Assembly: GCA_947499075.1 (NCBI GenBank)
Contig: CANMNA010000007.1
Coordinates: 1 to 46,618, forward strand
DNA: 46,618 nucleotides
From: Myxococcales bacterium
GTDB lineage: Bacteria; Myxococcota_A; UBA9042
Direction: 5' to 3'
Part shown: one piece after another, positions 43,618-46,618 of the stretch
Layout of the letters: each line of letters begins with the position of its first letter
Position numbering within the stretch: the first letter of the stretch is position 1
The notes under the pieces: model-generated
Database searches by the model: none
Seen by the model: the letters and a program-made list of their open reading frames with translations, nothing else
What the model was told of the DNA's origin: nothing
Made by a program: the position numbers and the translations under genes

Positions 43618-45123
43618 TCAGCACGGACAGTCGAAGTTGGGCACGACCAAGGTCAGCGCCGGTCGCCACGTCGCGCCGGCGCGGCGCCACAGTTGACCGG
43701 GGCCGATGAGCTCAAACACCCCATCGCCGTCGACGTCGGCCGCCACTTCGGGCATCACCAAGCCTGCCGCATTGGGGTCGCTCGCCAGTTGCAACGCATA
43801 GGTCTCGCCCGGAGCGGGCACTGCCAGCCAAATCGCGATCATCTCGCCGTAAAATCCGCCACACCCTTCGCCGGCCTTGGCCCAAGTCGCCACGATTCGT
43901 ACGCCACTGCCTTCAAGCGACGTCACCTTGGTGACTGCGTTGCCAAACTGATCCCAGTTCGCTGGTCGCGGCGCCGCGACTTCAGAGGCGAAATCGCGGG
44001 CAATCGCTGAAAAAATCTTGGCCTTGCGCAGGGCATCGAGCGAGGCCTCGCGCAAGGCACCGGCCTTGGTCGCGTCGCGCGCCAGAATCGCCACGCTCGG
44101 CAGGTTGGCCGCCCGGCCCCACAGTGCGCCTGCACAGTCGCCCTGATACGCCTGGACCTCGACTGCGGCAACGGTGGTCTCGTCGGCCAAGTCCCAAATC
44201 TGTGCCGCCACTTCGGCGTCTGGCAATGGCCGGCCGACCTCTTGCCCTTGCCACAGTTGCGTGGTGCCGAAATGGGGCACGACCCGTGCCAGCGCGGCGA
44301 TCGCCTGCACTTGCCCCCGGCACAACTCGCCACCCTTGCCGTAGAGCACGACATCGCGTTGTCGCCACGACCACAGTGCCTCACTCCACGGCAGAGCCTT
44401 GCTCGCAACCGCAGGCCCTTGGCGCTGCAAAAGCGTCGCCGGGCCTGCGGGCTGCCCCGCGCGCTCGCCGACGACCAGCCAAGCCTTGCCGGCGGCGTGC
44501 ACGGCAAGGGCGATCATTTCCGATGCAGGCACTTGCGGCGGCGCTTGGCCGTCTTGCACCACCGACAGCTGCATCTCTTCTTTGGCGATGCGCGGCCCGT
44601 TCCGACTCGGCACGACCACCCACTGCTTGGGGCCCACATCGGCGAAATTGCCCGAGGCAAAATGCTGCGTAAACCGGACTTGGGCGACACCCGCTTGGAT
44701 CGACACCGCGACATCGCTGGCCCGAACCACCATCGCCTTGGCAAACATCCGCTTGCGATCGGCCATCCATCCGGCCCGGCCAAAGCTGCGGGCGACCTGG
44801 CCAACCCGGCGCATGCCCGTCATCTTGTCGGCGTACAGCTTGGCGTAAGCCGCAAAATCACCTGTGTTTTGAGCATTCAGCCAGCTCTGGACCAAGCCAT
44901 CGACTTCACTGAGGGTCACGGTCGCCGCCACTGGCAGCGGGGTTGCCGTGGCATCTGCCGCAAGAGCCACAGCGGCGGTCACATCGGCAGCCAGTGCCAG
45001 CACCTTGGCTCCCGCAGGACCTGTGTGACCGGCCGCCAGCTTGGGGGCCGCCTTGGGGCACCCGCTTGCAAGGCAGCTGATCGCCGCCACCAGCACCAAT
45101 TGCTTGCCCAGTGTCCGTCCCAT
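43618..45123 (-). CDS. Lipoprotein with NTF2-like domain
   Basis: A 501-residue protein. ATG 45123 has GGAGG five bases upstream; the signal peptide ends at lipobox CLASGC (residue about 22). Residues about 70-165 fit an NTF2/SnoaL-type domain (VDGLVQSWLNAQNTGDFAAYAKLYA...), which is a cone-shaped small-molecule or peptide-binding fold. The remaining ~330 residues show no family signal but include an Asp-rich DVDGDGVFEL near the C-terminus. First gene of the long minus-strand run, divergent from the sigma factor gene. An inverted repeat lies between them. Confidence 0.7.
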   Translation of the reverse strand: MGRTLGKQLVLVAAISCLASGCPKAAPKLAAGHTGPAGAKVLALAADVTAAVALAADATATPLPVAATVTLSEVDGLVQSWLNAQNTGDFAAYAKLYADKMTGMRRVGQVARSFGRAGWMADRKRMFAKAMVVRASDVAVSIQAGVAQVRFTQHFASGNFADVGPKQWVVVPSRNGPRIAKEEMQLSVVQDGQAPPQVPASEMIALAVHAAGKAWLVVGERAGQPAGPATLLQRQGPAVASKALPWSEALWSWRQRDVVLYGKGGELCRGQVQAIAALARVVPHFGTTQLWQGQEVGRPLPDAEVAAQIWDLADETTVAAVEVQAYQGDCAGALWGRAANLPSVAILARDATKAGALREASLDALRKAKIFSAIARDFASEVAAPRPANWDQFGNAVTKVTSLEGSGVRIVATWAKAGEGCGGFYGEMIAIWLAVPAPGETYALQLASDPNAAGLVMPEVAADVDGDGVFELIGPGQLWRRAGATWRPALTLVVPNFDCPC

Positions 45124-45229
45124 ACCCGCCTCCAGATGAACCCCAACATCGTCCCGCCCCAGTATTTCACGGTTCGCCCGACAATTCAGGTTTTGCACGC
45201 GCGCTGGTTGGCCGGGTCGCACCGCTGGC

Positions 45230-45254
45230 TTACTCACCTCAGTTCGGTGAATAA
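45230..45254. promoter_or_regulatory. Imperfect 9-bp inverted repeat, operator candidate
   Basis: TTACTCACC-TCAGTTC-GGTGAATAA: 9-bp arms with one mismatch, 7-base spacer, between the divergent NTF2-like lipoprotein and sigma factor genes, about 50 bases before the sigma start. It has no T-run. A regulator binding site or an ECF-dependent promoter element is possible; neither is shown. Confidence 0.45.
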
Positions 45255-45301
45255 TCGACGGTGCCAAGCGTTGGCCGCCAGCAGAGGCGCAGGGATCCGC
45301 A

Positions 45302-45898
45302 GTGGACGAGCGCGAGCAAAAATTGGTCTCTGCAGCCTTACAAGGCGACCGCGCGGCATTTGGCGAACTCGTCGATCGCCTCAAGCGGCCCATGTTCAAC
45401 CTGTGCATGTCGCACTTGCGCAACGAAGCCGACGCCCATGATCTGGTTCAAGACACCTTTGTCAAAGCGTTTACCCGGCTGGACATGTTCCGGCCGGACT
45501 CCAATTTTCGCGCCTGGGTGTTCCGCATCGCCGCCAATGGCTGCATCGATCGCATCCGCCGCCGTCGCACCCGTCGCGCCGAAGAGCTGGACGATCGGAC
45601 GTCGGCCGAAGATCTCGAAGAGGGCGATTTGCCTGCGATCGGCACGTGGGGACGCGCCTCGCCGTTGGCAGAACTGGCCCGGGCGCGCTTGGGTGAGCGG
45701 CTTGAGAAAGCGCTGGACACCTTGCCGGAAACGCACCGGCAGTGCGTGCTGCTGTGCGATGTTCACGGCTACTCCTATCAGGAGATTGCCGAAGAAATGG
45801 GTATCCCCAAGGGCACTGTCATGAGCCGATTATTCTATGCACGCAAGCGGTTGCAAGTCGAATTGGCCGATTACCGCGAGGAGGCCAGCCGTGGCTGA
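45302..45898 (+). CDS. ECF-type RNA polymerase sigma factor
   Basis: A 198-residue RpoE-like sigma factor. Region 2 is visible from about residue 20 to 85 (LRNEADAHDLVQDTFVKAF, FRAWVFRIAANGCIDRIRRRR), and region 4 from about residue 135 (LPETHRQCVLLCDVHGYSYQ and EIAEEMGIPKGTVMSRLFYA). The start is GTG 45302. The anti-sigma candidate begins within its last codons (8-base overlap), the usual arrangement for ECF/anti-sigma pairs. Target promoters are unknown. Confidence 0.93.
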   Translation: MDEREQKLVSAALQGDRAAFGELVDRLKRPMFNLCMSHLRNEADAHDLVQDTFVKAFTRLDMFRPDSNFRAWVFRIAANGCIDRIRRRRTRRAEELDDRTSAEDLEEGDLPAIGTWGRASPLAELARARLGERLEKALDTLPETHRQCVLLCDVHGYSYQEIAEEMGIPKGTVMSRLFYARKRLQVELADYREEASRG

Positions 45899-46502
45899 GA
45901 ACGACCCTCTGGGCCCGCTGTCGGGCGAAATGGACTTGGACGACACCGCGTTTGAGCTTGCGGTGCTGTTTGCCGACGGCGAATTGGCATCTGAGCCGGT
46001 CAGGCTGGCTCAGGCCGAAGCGCTGCTGGCGCAGTCTGCCGCGGCGCGCGCGATCGTCGCTGACCTGCAGGCAACCAAGGCTGCGTTGCGCGAAGCCATC
46101 GTCGGCGAGTCGGCTTCGGCCGCTGTTTGCGCGGACATGTCGATGACGCGTGGCCGGGTCATGACCCGATTGCCGGTGCCGCCCCGATCAGCGGTTGTGG
46201 CCGATGCTGCGCCAGCTGGATGGATGGGATGGCTGCGTCAGCTTGGCCTGAGCAAAGTGGGTCTGGCCTTTGGTGCCGCAGTCGCGGTGGCCGCGTGGTT
46301 GGTTGTTGCCTACCGGCCGGCCGCGAGCGACCCCCAAGCGGCAGCGCCGGCGGTAGCTGGTGAGCTGGATCTCAATGATCATCTTGTCATTATTGAAGAA
46401 ATGGAAGTCGACGGCGAAAGCGTCACGGTCACGCCCGGTGACCATCCAGGCAAGCCCACGGTGATCTGGCACTTCGACACTGCCAAGCAAGGGGAGGGAT
46501 GA
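45891..46502 (+). CDS. Membrane anti-sigma factor candidate
   Basis: A 203-residue protein from GTG 45891 (MAENDPLG). The first ~90 residues are acidic and helical, without a zinc-type HxxxCxxC motif; the remaining N-terminal half is polar. One membrane helix is near residues 125-145 (LAFGAAVAVAAWLVV), followed by a short periplasmic part (NDHLVIIEEMEVDGESV). Its place directly after and overlapping the ECF gene suggests it holds the sigma factor at the membrane until a signal releases it; this is inferred from position and topology. Confidence 0.6.
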   Translation: MAENDPLGPLSGEMDLDDTAFELAVLFADGELASEPVRLAQAEALLAQSAAARAIVADLQATKAALREAIVGESASAAVCADMSMTRGRVMTRLPVPPRSAVVADAAPAGWMGWLRQLGLSKVGLAFGAAVAVAAWLVVAYRPAASDPQAAAPAVAGELDLNDHLVIIEEMEVDGESVTVTPGDHPGKPTVIWHFDTAKQGEG

Positions 46503-46618
46503 TGGCCGCACTCGCCGCGCACGCCCATTGGTTTGGGCGCTTGCGCCCGCTGGCCTTGGTGCTCAGTGTGCTGTTTGCCAGCACCGCCTTGCCGGCGCTG
46601 GCCCAGGCACCGGTGGCA
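46502..46618 (+). CDS. Secreted protein, cut off by window end
   Basis: From ATG 46502 the product begins MAALAAHAHWFGRL and reaches a signal-peptide cleavage-like ALAQAP. ATG 46499 is a possible earlier start; GGAGG at 46493-46497 favours 46502. Only the signal peptide is inside the window, so the function is unknown. It overlaps the anti-sigma gene stop by one base and may be its operon partner. Confidence 0.7.
   Translation, partial: MAALAAHAHWFGRLRPLALVLSVLFASTALPALAQAPVA

Noticed and set aside
1..46618. CRISPR array
   Set aside because: No regularly spaced short direct repeats were seen; the four dispersed repeats are 3-12 kb apart.

Overview
The window is GC-rich (apart from an AT-richer stretch at the extreme left edge) and looks like chromosome of a Gram-negative predatory or soil deltaproteobacterial lineage in the Myxococcota/Bradymonadota sense. 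The support is composite and inferential: about a dozen lipoproteins with Asp/Thr/Ala/Pro-rich linkers or Cys-rich ectodomains, eukaryote-like Ser/Thr kinases with a zinc ribbon and a C-terminal membrane anchor, a MYXO-CTERM-like sorting tail, and P-domain/fibrinogen-like and GH57 surface proteins. No species can be named from the sequence alone.

Layout. 1-5.4 kb: two coupled lipoproteins (-), a decayed zinc-ribbon Ser/Thr kinase (+), a lipoprotein plus membrane/SH3-like pair, and a nested repeat structure. 5.4-16 kb: a mostly co-directional block with a secreted IPT-domain protein, a YbjN-like protein, an alpha-glucan phosphorylase, a high-molecular-weight FabG-type SDR, an EamA transporter, a Cys-rich lipoprotein, MoeA, a small convergent ORF, and a further lipoprotein with its own promoter and terminator. 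16-18.3 kb: tRNA-Val and tRNA-Asp, followed by the wreck of an integrated element (integrase tails, a broken AAA-type ATPase, a dispersed repeat). 18.4-26 kb: a Sel1-repeat lipoprotein, a protein made of four previously unrecognised (to me) ~90-residue repeats, a PilZ-like small protein, a Cys-rich lipoprotein, and hutU-hutI. 26-35 kb: a very large GH57 lipoprotein, a Cys-rich lipoprotein, a P-domain/fibrinogen-like secreted protein with a small lipoprotein upstream, and an outer-membrane-type protein with a Lys/Asp tail. 35-36.4 kb: a dead CHASE4-adenylate cyclase. 36.3-45.1 kb: a nine-gene minus-strand run, NTF2-like lipoprotein, HAD phosphatase, TolQ, TolR, TolA/TonB-like, Ser/Thr kinase, HEXXH protein, lipoprotein, di-iron ferritin-like protein. 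45.3 kb to the end: ECF sigma factor, membrane anti-sigma candidate, and a truncated secreted protein.

The most unusual signals are: (1) a four-copy dispersed repeat in two size classes, 148 bp and 172 bp; one copy has replaced the 3' end of an ATPase gene and another lies inside a larger inverted-repeat element. (2) Three genes interrupted by in-frame stops, two of them exactly at a Tyr codon conserved in the family, each gene also carrying independent damage. (3) A kinase/HEXXH/lipoprotein/di-iron protein operon tail. (4) A repeat protein with an FAGQSR signature. All family assignments were made by eye from motifs; no database was searched.
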